Source: Chamaecrista fasciculata (taxonomy: Eukaryota > Streptophyta > Magnoliopsida > Fabales > Fabaceae). Taken from it: DNA of 64,000 bases. Below, one piece after another: positions 1 to 11,800 of the stretch (position 1 is the stretch's first letter; every line of letters begins with the position of its first letter). Position numbers and translations under genes: made by a program. The stretch lies in assembly GCA_003254925.1 (NCBI GenBank), contig QANZ01041992.1, positions 45,459 through 109,458 of the forward strand. Reading direction: 5' to 3'. The notes under the pieces are model-generated. The model made no database searches. It worked only from the letters and a program-made list of their open reading frames with translations, and was not told the DNA's origin.

Positions 1-1255
1 CAATCTTAAATGTTTGTTCTTTCAAGATTTTCTTTTATTCAGATTTTGATTCATTTCATAATAGTTTAAAAGGTTTACTATTTTTATCGAACAAGTCCCT
101 AAAACCTAAAAATATGAAATTTAAGAATAAAATTTATAATCATACAATTTAAGTATAATAATTTATAAAATTTATAATTATTATTCTTAAATTTATCGCA
201 AAAAATATATATGTGATAAAAGAATTTCATGATATCTTCTTGTTATGAGCACTAGATCGCATATTCCTTATACAACAGTGATAAGTAGATATTAGTTTTT
301 TCAAAGAAAGAGATTATTAAAATAAATTGACTAAAATATACACAATTTTTTTGAACTTTGTTATGGTGCAAACTTTTGTTTAAAATTTTAAAAATTAACG
401 AAAGATTACTCAAATTTTAAAATTTTATACAAATTATCTCATTAGTTATTTTTAGAGTAAAGAGATCAAATGAAGTAAATTGGATAAATTATAGAAATTT
501 CTCCGAGTTTGGTTATTGTATACAAATTTTTCTGAATTTTGAAAGTGATGAAACACCTTTTGAATTTTCAATTGTTTGTAAATAACTTATTTTATTAAAA
601 TTCTTAAATTTCATATTTAAATAATCTAACTCTGTGATAAAAATTTCCGTCGTCCCTTATTTGATGAATTTGACAATTAGATATTAAAAAAAAGCTATTT
701 TTTTTCGTTTACATCTTCAGACTTGACATGATGAACAAGTATTTAAGTAATAAAATAATGTTGCTTAATTTTCGTTGAAGGTGTCTGCGGTGTCTCTATT
801 TCCCATTTAAGCAAGGAATAGTGTGAGATTTTAATTATAATTAGTTGGCTTTTCAAAAAGAGATAACCTCAAATAATTAAAAAAAGGTGACTGAAATGGT
901 TTGAGTCATGTAAATATTAAAATTTAATAAAGTTAGATTCCATCTCTAATTAACATTTAATTGTATGTGAGGGGCCAAGTGTGTGGTTGTTGAGATGCAA
1001 ATGTATTTTAATTTAATTTTCAAAGTTGCATTGATACTTAGTACATGGAATAATGTCTAGAATTAGTTATATGGGATGACATATTTTATATTTTATTATA
1101 TGATCTCAAATGATATAATATATTAACAAGATGATGATATTTTATATAAAGTAGAAAATAGTGAGAGATAATTGAGAATTTTAAGTAACTTCTTTAATCT
1201 CTACTGCCTTTTAGTTTTATATCATTTGAAAATATTATAATAGAGTGAAAAGTTA
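1..1255. other. AT-rich intergenic DNA, no gene seen
   Basis: No open frame with recognisable protein similarity on either strand. The stretch around 340-640 has short inverted, MITE-like phrases but I could not fix ends or a target-site duplication. Confidence 0.6.
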
Positions 1256-1264
1256 TCAAATAAA

Positions 1265-1764
1265 GGCAAAAGTACCCATTTTGTCCCCAAACTTTACACC
1301 TGCTGTCAATTCCGTCCCCAAACTTTACACATGCTGTCAATTTTGTCCCCAATCTTTTTTTTGCTGTCAATTGCATCCCTAATCTTTCACATTTTGGTCA
1401 ATTTTATCCTTTGATCTTACTTTAGCCAAATATTGACGACAAAATCTATGTGACTAACGATATATAATGTAAAATTGATAAAAAACGAAACTCAAATCCT
1501 AACTTAGATTCAAAACCATGATGCAGTCTGTCGTTAATTTATTAAAAGAAGTTAGTCAAAGGAGAAAATTGACGAAAATGTGAAAGATCGGGGACGAAAT
1601 TGATAGTTGATGTAAAGTTTAGGGAAGAAATTGACAGCAAAAAAAATTTGGGGATGAAATTGACAGTTGGTGTAAAGTTTGGGGACGAAATTGACAGCAA
1701 AAAAAGTTTGGGGATGAAATTGACAGTTGGTGTAAAGTTTGGGGACAAAATTAGTACTTTTACC
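1265..1764. mobile_element. Mutator-type MITE, family A copy 1
   Basis: The 500-bp element starts GGCAAAAGTAC and ends with the inverse GTACTTTTACC. It is flanked by a perfect 9-bp target-site duplication, TCAAATAAA, at 1256-1264 and 1765-1773. A 9-bp duplication is the usual footprint of Mutator-like transposases. The arms are long inverted repeats built of tandem subunits; on the right arm a 60-bp unit repeats with exact 60-bp period from about 1561. There is no coding capacity: the small open frames in it are by-products of the repeats. Related copies lie near 16.2, 34.0 and 57.3 kb. Confidence 0.88.
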
Positions 1765-1810
1765 TCAAATAAATTGAACAATTTATCACATATGATTTTC
1801 ATTGTTATTT

Positions 1811-2283
1811 GGCCAAAGTTCTATTTTGGTCCCTCAATTATGCTTAATGTTTTAAATTAGTCCCTCAGTTATTTTTCGTTCCATATTAGTCCTCGTTTTC
1901 ACGAATTGATCCAAATCAGAACAATCACGAATAAATGGAGGGGAAATCACAACAATCAAAAACCAATCCAAATCACACGCAAATCGCGCCTCTTGATGAA
2001 CCTTCGGATTTGGACATAATTGAAAGCATACTCGGCCTCGGCTGGAAATCGGAGCCACGGTGTTGACAGATCCAGATCGAGGAGCCACAGAAATTGACCG
2101 ATTCAGTGAGATTGACCGTTCGAAGTGGTGGAGCGAGAAGTGAAGCTCAAACTTGACGAAGTGAATGCCGATGAGGAATATGACGGTGAAGAATAGCCAA
2201 AATTGCTGAATCTGCCGGAAGGTGAGAGAGATCGGAGTATCGATCCGCGCGATTTTCTTGCCATTTTCTGCCTTCGTAGTTGC

Positions 2284-2320
<37 letters not shown>

Positions 2321-2605
2321 TGTTTTTTTTGGATGAAATAAACTAAAACTCCTTGGTTATTTTTTTTTCTTAGATTTTGGTTCTATTTTAGAGAAAAAGG
2401 TTTTTAATACAAAAATTTAAATTTTTAGGAGTTAAAAATCAATTTTGTCTTTTTTTTTTTTTTACAGAAAGTTGGATGGAAAACGTTTGAGGGACCAACT
2501 GTGCCAAGTTTTGGAAAACTGAGGGACCAATATGGAACGAAAAATAATTGAGAGATCAATTTGGAACATTGAGCATAACTGAAGGACCAAAATAGGACTT
2601 TGGCC
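1811..2605. mobile_element. Inverted-repeat element, family B, with GC-rich interior
   Basis: The ends are inverted copies of a motif starting GGCCAAAGT and continuing with a 'tattttggtccct' phrase. The target-site duplication is not clear. The middle (about 1900-2280) is more GC-rich than the surroundings and does not resemble the arms, so it may be captured host DNA, as in Pack-MULEs. No intact protein is recognisable in it. A (GA)n run sits at 2287-2318. Confidence 0.65.
2287..2318. repeat. (GA)n microsatellite
   Basis: Uninterrupted AG/GA dinucleotide run inside the family B element. Confidence 0.95.
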
Positions 2606-2893
2606 ATTATTATTTTAAAAATAATAATTAAAATTTCAAAATTTTATAATTTTAATTATAATTTAATGTTAAATTAATAATTTAGTACTTAAGTCTTAAA
2701 AATCAAATATTTCTTAATTGACTAATTTTGAGATAAAAGGAAATAACGTGATGGTTAACTTTATTTAAATGGCCGGGCTTTTTTTTTTTGCTATTAAGAA
2801 TTTATACAATATAATGAATAAAAACAGCAACAATAATAAACGAAATAAAAATAGAATTATAGAAAAAGAAAAAACAGAACAGAAATTAATTAA

Positions 2894-3420
2894 GGTTAAA
2901 GGGTCATTTTAGTCTTAAATGTATGTCTTAATTTTGGTCCTTTATGTTTCAAAATGTTCAAATTAATCTTAAACGTTGAAAAATGTTTCATTTTGGTCAT
3001 AAATATTGATAAAATATTTCATTTTGGTCTCAAACTATTGAATTTAGTCATATTTCTCTTGTCTCTCTTTTCAAGTTTAAATGACCTATTAAGAGGAACT
3101 CGTAGCTCTGAATTCGTCGCATTTGAATTTAAAACGAGAGAGATATGATCAATTTTGCTTGTTTGACCATGAAACGAGCGGTATGCTTTTAGAACTGATT
3201 TGACCTCGTTTGTTGATGGCCCCAACTGGATAAAGATAGTACTCTGTGAGAACAATACGTAACTATAAACTCGTCATTTTTTAACTTGAAATGAGTCATA
3301 TTCAATAGTTTGAGACTAAAATAAAATATTTTGTCAACATTTAAGATCAATTTAAATATTTTAAACCATAATGAATCAAAATAAACAATAATATATTTAT
3401 GACCAAAAGGACCTTTAACC
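2894..3420. mobile_element. Mutator-type MITE, family C copy 1
   Basis: Inverted ends GGTTAAAGG(G/T)(T/C)C. The 9-bp flanks ATTAATTAA (2885-2893) and ATTAAATAA (3421-3429) match at 8 of 9 positions. The long arms carry a repeated 'cattttggtc' phrase. It is non-coding and related to the copy at 5405-5932. Confidence 0.82.
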
Positions 3421-3616
3421 ATTAAATAATAATAGAAATCGCAATAGTACGATTAGTGAAATTCTTTAGACGATCCAAATCTAATATGTCAACGAAGATG
3501 AAAGTTTCTGAATCTGATAAAAAAAGACATATATATCATTGAAAAATTGTGTAAATAACCAAAGTGAAGTCAGATCAATAAAAAAATCACATATATCATT
3601 GAAAAAAAGGGTCCTT

Positions 3617-3783
3617 CTAACATGTGCCCTAAGGGCACATGTTAAGGTTTCTTTTGATTGGTCAAGTGAGTTTTTAAATATTAAAAATTTTCTTTTAAAT
3701 GAATTTTCGTAGATTTCAAGATATGAGATGCTCTACTAACCAATCAGAAGAAATCTTAAATGTGCCCTAAAGGCACATGTTAG
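3617..3783. mobile_element. Small inverted-repeat element with palindromic ends
   Basis: Both ends hold the palindrome-like block CATGTGCCC..GGGCACATG, and the inner parts (TTGATTGGT / ACCAATCA) are also inverted. This is a 167-bp foldback MITE. No clear target-site duplication was found, so the transposase superfamily is not assigned. Confidence 0.6.
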
Positions 3784-3953
3784 ATAAATAATAAAAACTA
3801 GACATATATACTTCCTTTTAGTATTTTCTTCGTTGACTAGTGTCCACAAAGGGCAGGTTAATTTCCAAAAGATTAATTAGAGTACAAAAAGTGTATTTCT
3901 TTCGTAAAAAAGGAATAAGAAATTTTTATTTCCATAAAACCCTACTATTCTAT

Positions 3954-4291
3954 GAAGTATGGACACGGACACAGACACGGGACACGATACAGACACGGAC
4001 ACAGTGACACGTCAAACTTTCAAAATTATATGACATGACACGACATATATTTATATATATAAATAATTAAATATTCATAATTTTTAATAAAAAATTTAAA
4101 AATTACAATTTTTATTCATAATATATGTCATATCTATTATTATTTTCTCTTGTATGTCACGTTAAAGTTACAAAAAATTGATTTATATTTTAAAATTTAT
4201 GAATATGTGTCGTGTCAGTGTCGTATGGGTGTCGGACACTGACATGTGTCTGACACGGCGACACGCCCTTAAAATGAAGTGTCCAGGCTTC
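3954..4291. mobile_element. Foldback element rich in GGACAC/GTGTCC
   Basis: Left arm of repeated (G)GACAC(G/A) words and right arm of the inverse GTGTC words, with an AT-rich centre. Ends read GAAGTATGGACAC and, inverted, GAAGCCTGGACAC. Non-coding; the superfamily is not assigned. Confidence 0.6.
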
Positions 4292-4735
4292 CTAGCTACT
4301 GTTAGATAGATGACTGCTTGCCCAATAAAAGTTTGAATTCACATTTAAGAGACATATAAATTATTTCATTAATCTCCATTCAGAACATTGTCACTGCCTC
4401 TTTATTACTAAGAATGCAGAAGACATATGAATTAATAAAGCTAAGTGATGATTCAAATTAGGTTCTAATTAACCAAATTCTGACACGTTGTTTGTTTCCC
4501 CAGAAAATGAAAATGTTATTCACACTTTCAAACAGTATTTTAACAATCTCAAGTCTCAACGTATAATTAGGTAACCAACCATGAAGTGCGTAATGATGTT
4601 TATCTCAAAGTCTATGTTGCTATAATTTTATTTTATAAGATATATATTTTAATCTCATTGACTTCTTATCAATTATTAGAAATGATATTCTATTGATCAT
4701 GACATGTTTTTTACGGAGAAGAAATATAAATAAAA

Positions 4736-5195
4736 GGCCAAAGTCTCAAATTGGTCCTTTATGTATGGGGTAGGTTTCAAATTGGTCCTTATCTTTTATT
4801 TGTTTTAGATTGGTCCTACATGTCTTATTTCAAGCTTAAATACGACAAATTCAAAGCTACGAGTTTCTTTTGACGAGTACTTTGAGATCATCAACAAATG
4901 GGGTTAAATCGAGTCCTAAAAGTGAATAACTTGTTGCATAGTCAAATAAGTAAAATTGGTCATATCTTTCTTGTTTGAAGTTCGAATGAGACGAATTTGA
5001 AGTTTTGTGCTAACTCTTGAAGAGTTCTTTCTTTAACCAATTAATCTTGCTGACGAATGAGGCCAAACCGTATCTCGAGAGTATTTTGGGACCAATTTGA
5101 AACATCATAGAAATATATAAGACTAATCTAAAATAAATAAAAAATAAATGACCAATTTAAAACCTATCACGAGAGACCAATTTGAAACTTTAAAC
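4736..5195. mobile_element. Inverted-repeat element related to families B/C
   Basis: Starts GGCCAAAGTCTCAAATTGG and ends with its inverse CCAATTTGAAACTTTAAAC. The inner parts resemble the arms of family C. No clean target-site duplication. Confidence 0.6.
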
Positions 5196-5404
5196 AAAAT
5201 ACATAAAAAATACATAAATTAATAATGTAATTTTTAAAAATTTACTTTATACTTTTATAATATTTAAAATTAAGTGAACTAATATATTTTAATTATTTTA
5301 TCCATATAAATTAATCCCTATAATATAGTTTTTTATAAACTAAATCATATATCTTCAGGTTTTCTAAAAATTAAAATATGTGTATTAAAGTTTTAAAAAT
5401 TTAA

Positions 5405-5932
5405 GGTCAAAAGGTCATTTTGGTCTTAAACGTATGTCATATTAGTGTTCATTTTGGTTCATTATGTTTCAAAACGTTCAAATTGGTCCTAAATGTTGGT
5501 AAAATGATTCATTTTGGTGCTAAATGATTGCAAAATATTTCATTTTGGTCATGATTTATTGAATTTGGTCATATTTCTTTCGTCTCCCATTTCATGTTAA
5601 AAGGAACACGTAACTCTGAATTTATCGTATTTGAATTTGAAACAAGAGAGATATGATTAATTTTACTTGTTTGACCATGAAACGAGCGGTTTACTTTTAG
5701 GACAAATTTGACCTCGTTTGCTAACGGCCCCAACTAGATAGAGAAAGTACTCTTCGAGAACAATACGTAGCTCTAAACTCGTCACATTTGAACTTGAAAC
5801 AAGCTATATTCAATAGTTTGGGACCAAAATGAAACATTTTGCAAACATTTAGGACCAATTTGAATATTTTGAAACATAATTGACCAAAATGAACATTAGG
5901 GCATACATTTAGGACCAAAATGACCCTTTAAC
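5405..5932. mobile_element. Mutator-type MITE, family C copy 2
   Basis: Inverted arms with the 'aggtcattttggtc' phrase. It is flanked by AAAAATTTAA at 5395-5404 and 5933-5942 (10 bp perfect, within the 9-11 bp usual for Mutator-like elements). About 528 bp, non-coding. Confidence 0.82.
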
Positions 5933-6300
5933 AAAAATTTAAATTGTCAACCTATATAATTTTTAGTCACTAAATTATATATTTAGTATTTACTCTATAT
6001 TATAAATTGATCATCTTTTGATTATTTTTGAATGAAAATATTAAGCAATAATCTTTTTATACAAAATTAAAAGTTTAGAACAGTTTTATCATTTTTCAAA
6101 GTTTAAAAAACTTTTTGGCTTAANAAAAAATGCACTTAAGCCAAACTTTTTACATATGAGGTAAAGCTTAGAGAACCTTGTACATTGTAGCCAAAATATT
6201 TAATGACTTATATAAATAGAAAAATATTTTGCATAAGCCTCTTTATTATATTATTGAAGATCTTTATAAAGTACTCACATAAGGAATCCTAAACTTTTAG

Positions 6301-6347
6301 TAAACCAGGTATATATTTTTTTTTGGCCTGAAATAAACCAGGTATAT
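6301..6347 (-). mobile_element. Ultra-short poly(A) retroposon insertion 1
   Basis: TAAACCAGGTATAT occurs at 6301-6314 and 6334-6347, flanking a 19-bp insert that on the minus strand reads TTTCAGGCC followed by an A-run. This is the structure of target-primed reverse transcription that stopped after the poly(A) tail and a few bases of 3' end. Similar GGCC-tagged inserts lie at 25.23 and 25.60 kb. Confidence 0.75.
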
Positions 6348-6755
6348 CCCATATTCTTTATAGCTGACTTTACTGCTATATTATTTCTTTATCACATCAA
6401 TCGCAATAATCAAATTCTGGACTTTTGGTTGTGGAGGAATATATCATTGTCATTATCTTTTCTTCGAACAAAATGCCAAATTTAAATTTGTCTTGAGCTT
6501 TCATCACTTTGAATCTCAGAAGAAACTGCAGAAAGAAAGGAAAAAAAACCCATAATTTTTGGAATTTTTTGGATACATTCTATTGCGTTATCCTTAAATC
6601 TTACTCGAGCATATATTAAAAGAAAAACTCATACTTTTCCACAAAATAACGTATCACTGCACTAAGAAGAAATTCAATTGAATAAAAATTCTTTTGTAAT
6701 CAATACGAGTCATCCAATATCCTAAAGATTAGAAAATTGAATTAAAGTGACAGTA

Positions 6756-6954
6756 CTGCCCATAAAAGTTGGCCCAATCGAGACGATTTATAATTTACAA
6801 GGTCGTGAATTCGATTTCCACTACCGATGTGAGGGCCTTGTTGGTAAGAAATCTGTAAGTATCTCTTTAAACACTTATAAAGCCTGGAAGCCTATCCTGA
6901 CTTTGTTAAGTCCTCGAAACCCAGCTCACCTAAACTTTCTATAAAAAAAAAAAA
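6756..6954 (+). mobile_element. tRNA-type SINE with poly(A) tail and 12-bp TSD
   Basis: A perfect direct repeat AAAGTGACAGTA (6744-6755 and 6955-6966) flanks a 199-bp insert ending in about 15 A. Near the 5' end, 6769-6785 resembles a pol III A box and GAATTCGATTTCC (6807-6819) resembles a B box; their order and spacing fit a tRNA-derived SINE promoter. I do not recognise the family. The open frame across it is incidental. The perfect TSD and clean tail point to a fairly recent insertion. Confidence 0.8.
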
Positions 6955-6966
6955 AAAGTGACAGTA

Positions 6967-8866
6967 TTCAAAAATGCATTCATTGAAAAGTGTACATAAT
7001 TTATTACCTCAATTAGTTTCCAAAAATGACTTGATTTACAAATTGGTAGATTTTCACCTAACTTTTGTTTTTGGGGGTCCAATTCTTTATTGAATGAAGT
7101 TGTCATCAAAACTCAAAAATCATAAGCATGGCGCTAGCTGCATATACCAAGGAATTATTCCGTTGTCTTATCCTTTGAAACAGTGTAAAGTGATGGATGG
7201 TCAAATAGAGAGTTTCATTTCGTGTGGGCAAAAAGAGCATTTATGATTTAACATACATAATGGATTGGTCCTATATTCCTATCCTATTGAAGGACACATG
7301 TAGTATGCAGAAATTATGTAGAAGTCTCTTTTCAAGTTTGAGGAGGTGATGATGATGATGATAATGATATTGAAGTCCTGTGACCTACAAAGATATATAT
7401 AGGGCATATTCCTAGCTTGGCTTCCAAATATGGTTGTGGCCTTTAATTCTCCACACCTAATTCTTTATTTTGTCTCATGTATGGTGGGGATAGTTTGTAA
7501 TTATTAATTTGTCTTATATGTTTGACATGTGGACTTTCATGATGGAATTAATGATCCTAGGTGCCTTGATTTTAAAAGGAACTGAAAGCTAACTGGAGTG
7601 CCTTATTAGTTATATATTCTACTTAGAAAAGAGTTTTAGATTAATAATTTCAAGTTGGTGATTGGAAAATTGAATTCCTTAAAAAGGTCAAGTTGTTCAC
7701 ATAATCCTTTTGGCTTTTCTCATGAAAGGTATGAAATGTAAGTGACTTAAAATTAGGGATATTGAAATTTGTAATCTAGCCAGGGGAAAACTCTGGGTTT
7801 TATCATGTCAAAAAATTAATGGTTATATAGCAAAGAATTTCTATATATTTTTTTTTTCTCATAAGGCTATTCTGATCATGTTTTATTTATATTCTTCCTT
7901 CAATGATTGATTGTGTAAAAAGTTATATTTTATTTTCTCTATCATAATTAATTATGTAAAACAATTTTATTGAAAAATGTTATAACAAAGATATATAGAA
8001 AATAATTTTTTTATGAATTTAATCCTTATATATGTATGATATATATATACACACACTTGAATAGTGAAACACTTAATGTAAATTTTACACATTCTTTGTC
8101 TAAAAACTTTCTTTTCTATCAGATGCGGAGTGATCATTAATGGGATAGGAAAGGATTGGATGTGTTAGATGAATTGGGAGTCTAATAAAAAAAAGTAATA
8201 ATAAAATTTGACTCTAGTAATTTCAAATAATAAAATTTTTATTAATAAAGTGGAGTGAGTTAAAATTTGAAGTTCTCAATAATAATCTTATAAGGAAAGA
8301 TAATATATGTAGATCTTTAAAATTTGAAAGTATGATAAAGTTAAAAAGGGAGATAACAAATATTAAAGTTCCAAACTATCCCAAATTCCCTTATTTGGAG
8401 GGTTTGGAAAAATAAGCATTTGAATGGCTTAGGAAAGACAAAATAAAACAGTTTGGATGTGTTAAATTTCTGCTTGAACAACTTATGGCCTTGAATAAAC
8501 AGTAAAGGATTGGCTAGAAACAGAAAAATAACTACCTCTTCTATTTTCATTTACTAAAGTATCATTACTAATAAATGATTTTACAAGAGAAATGGTGACA
8601 TATACACTTGGCAAATATTGAGTACAATCAATCAGCCAAATTGGTGACCCCAAAGGCTTACGACGACGACGATGACAACAACAACAACCAAAGCTTTTTC
8701 TCATGAATATGGACCCCATAACCAAGGCTTCCACAGAAAAGAATGAGTAATTCATCAGCAATCTAACTTACAGCTGCCATAGAAAAAATGACCCAAGATA
8801 GGTCATTGCTATGGCTGAATGGATGATGTAAAACCTCAGCCAAGCAAAATTCTGCTTGAAGTTGAA
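6967..8866. other. Intergenic DNA and EXO1 3' flank
   Basis: AT-rich with short GATGAT repeats near 7350. The last several hundred bases probably include the 3' untranslated region of the minus-strand EXO1 gene. I saw no further gene, RNA gene or element with clear ends. Confidence 0.5.
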
Positions 8867-11800
8867 TTAGCCTCCTCGACGGATTCTGCTAGTCTTTTGT
8901 TTGTTTGGCACATATGCATATTGTTTGAAGTCCAAAGTTGTTGGCCTATGATGAACAAAAAGGTCACAAATTATGAGGACAGAACAGTCAGAGACAATAA
9001 ATTACAGAATTGAGGCAGAGCTTTATTACCGATTGCTACAATTGTTCTGAACATCTCTCAGAGGAGCACGGAGACCACTGGCTCGAGAACCGGATGAGGA
9101 GCATCTAAAGGATGATATAACTGAGACAAATTTTTCCATAGACTTCTCTGCTATTTCTGAATAATGGTCTAAATGGGAAATCTTTGCACCAAACTTTTCT
9201 TCTTCAGGATTATTATCAGAAAATGTTCTATCAGAAGTGTGTTGATCACAATAACCTAAATTCAAAAAACATAATCAGAGAAACTTGACAGAATTTCTTA
9301 GCTAAACAAATTAAAAACAAACGTACATGAATATTTTTCTTAAACTTGATGGCTATCTAAAACTTATTTTCCTCTACGTTGCATCTTAACATTAATTTTC
9401 TCAAAAATCACTTGTCATATCATGCATATATGGGCCCAAGTTTGTGATATTGCTACATTTTAAGTAACAGACTAACAGTTCATACTTCATATGTTTGGTT
9501 ATACTAATTACTTACTTTCTAATATGATCAGTGAACTAAAATAAAATCATCACACTAAGCTGACTCTCAATTTGCTAGTAATGAAAGCATGTTTACTTTC
9601 TCCCATGCTATTGCACAACTTTTCCAGCACACTAGCATACACATAAATAATGCAGTCATCAGTTTTATAGATACAGAATGTTCAATATTTTATCCCATTG
9701 AACAATGTATGGTTTCTTACATTCAACTTCTTTTGTGATCTTCTGTGACAGGCATTTATACTCATGGCTGATATCTGACTTTTCTAACTTATCCAATTCC
9801 AACAGCTCGTGTTTTATTCTATCAAACAATAAGTAAAGATAGTTTTTTCATAAAAAAATTAGAATCTAGATCCAATGACCTTAAGTATTGTACATATTAG
9901 TAAAACTTGCATTAACAATAGTGAAGAATGAAAAAGTCACTGAAAACGAAAATGAAATTTGGACATGCAGTTGATAAATAATTGCTCCTATTGGAATTGC
10001 AAAAGCATTTTCATGAAGGATGATACAACAATAAGAAACAGCAGCAGCCAACACTTTGTTAAACGGTATACATATATAATTCGTATTAAGCGCTTAACCG
10101 GAATACTTTATTAGACCTGCTTAAAACACAAAGATCAATTTTATGGTGGAAAGAATAAATTAGCTAACATACTATACTTGCTAAGACTAGCTTGCTAATA
10201 TTTCTTCTATTTTATTCATACCATTGTCAGGAAGTGGTGAGGCAGAATGCACAAGCCTGGGCTGCAAATTTTCCTGGAGGAGTTGAAATCATCAGAATTT
10301 GAATGTAATAGAAGAAACTGCCAAAGAAACAGAAGACTCTAAGTGAAAGAATATGAATGAGCCTACACTTTGAACACTGTCATCAGGGGAGATCTTCCTT
10401 TTCAGGACTTTGTTTTTCAAATCGCGGTTGCATAAAGGGCTCTCAGATATTATATTTTCATGCTCAGCAATTGCCACATCAGAATTGACCAAACACTCTT
10501 CTTTTTTGTCCCAATTATCCTTTTCTACTTGCTTATGCTGAAAATAAGCACTCCTTACAATAACCTTTCTTGTTACCTCTCTGGTTTTTCCATCAATTGT
10601 GTCTTTGACATTCGTATCCTCATGCTCTTTTTGCAACCCCAGACAAGGTTTATGAATTGGTTGCATAGGTTGTTGCAGTATAGTATGTTCTGGACTTTTC
10701 CTCTTCTGACCCACCATATTTTCTTCATTGAGGTATACAAGTGATGAGTATCAATTACCATTTACAAAGACATTATAGATCACAATATTCCATCTTAATC
10801 AAAACTAACAAACTCATATACTTACCATGAAATGATTCTGTAAACTCTATAATTTTGGTGGAAAACTTGTTTTCAATCTGAAGAACACAAGAATTATCAA
10901 ACTACAATTATAATTAACTAACTAGTTAGTATCAACCATGAACCGTTTAATTTTATTGTAGTCCATTTCAAGCAACTTACATAGTCATTAACAGGAGGGA
11001 CATTGCCAAAATTTTCAAAGCTGTTTGTTTGAGTAGCTGCAGCCTCCAAGGCCTCTTGTTCCTGGGGACTAACAGAAGAGGAATCCAATGTAGTTTGATT
11101 CGCAGTAGGTGACATCCGAGGTGCCCTGAATTTCCTTTTTGCTTCAAGAGATGCAAAACCTTCCAAAGCTAAGGAAAGCTTACTTAAGGCTAAGAGGGAG
11201 ATTTGAAGACTATATTAAACCAAAATAAACTTTCTAGACCAAAAGAGGACATTTGGATACAAATGGCAATATGTCATAAAGAAAAATATAATCTTAAGTT
11301 CCACCTCCTAGCTGGCTATAGCTGAGTCACTAACTACTTTTAACATTACATCTTTGTTGGAAAATTCAAAATAATAGAAAATGGAAGCAAGAGTATCAGC
11401 AGTACCAGGCAGTATCCCTATGCATCACAGAATGCAGTTCTATATCGTACATTTAAGCTGATATCTTGCCAAACTGATTGAAATAAAAGCCAAGAGGAGG
11501 ATACAAAAATACTTGGTCAAGAGATTCTTCTGCACAGGTAGATCTATCTTTTTCTTTGAGATTTCAGAATGAGAAATTTTGAGTTGCGAAGTTCTCTCTA
11601 TTGCCAATCCAGCAGTAACATTCTCTACCTGTTATTCCAAAACCATATGGACATCAACCAATAGTACTTTTATGTTTTAAACAAGGGGTTATAGGAGGTG
11701 TACATTCATATCTGGTGCATCACAGAATGGTTTAAAGGAGTATCTGTTTATATCTTTTGTAGTTACAATTGTTACAATTGCCTACCTTGCTATATAATAT

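Noticed and set aside
1561-1750. Regular repeats that could suggest a CRISPR-like array
   Set aside because: Plant nuclear DNA; the units are contiguous without unique spacers and form one arm of a MITE with a target-site duplication.
9721-9818. Extra EXO1 exon with an open frame (ELDKLEKSDISHEYKC) and a good GTAAG donor
   Set aside because: Its frame cannot be joined to exon 12, which ends in phase 1, whereas exon 12 joins directly to 9255 in phase, giving DNGYCDQH. I treat it as intron sequence.
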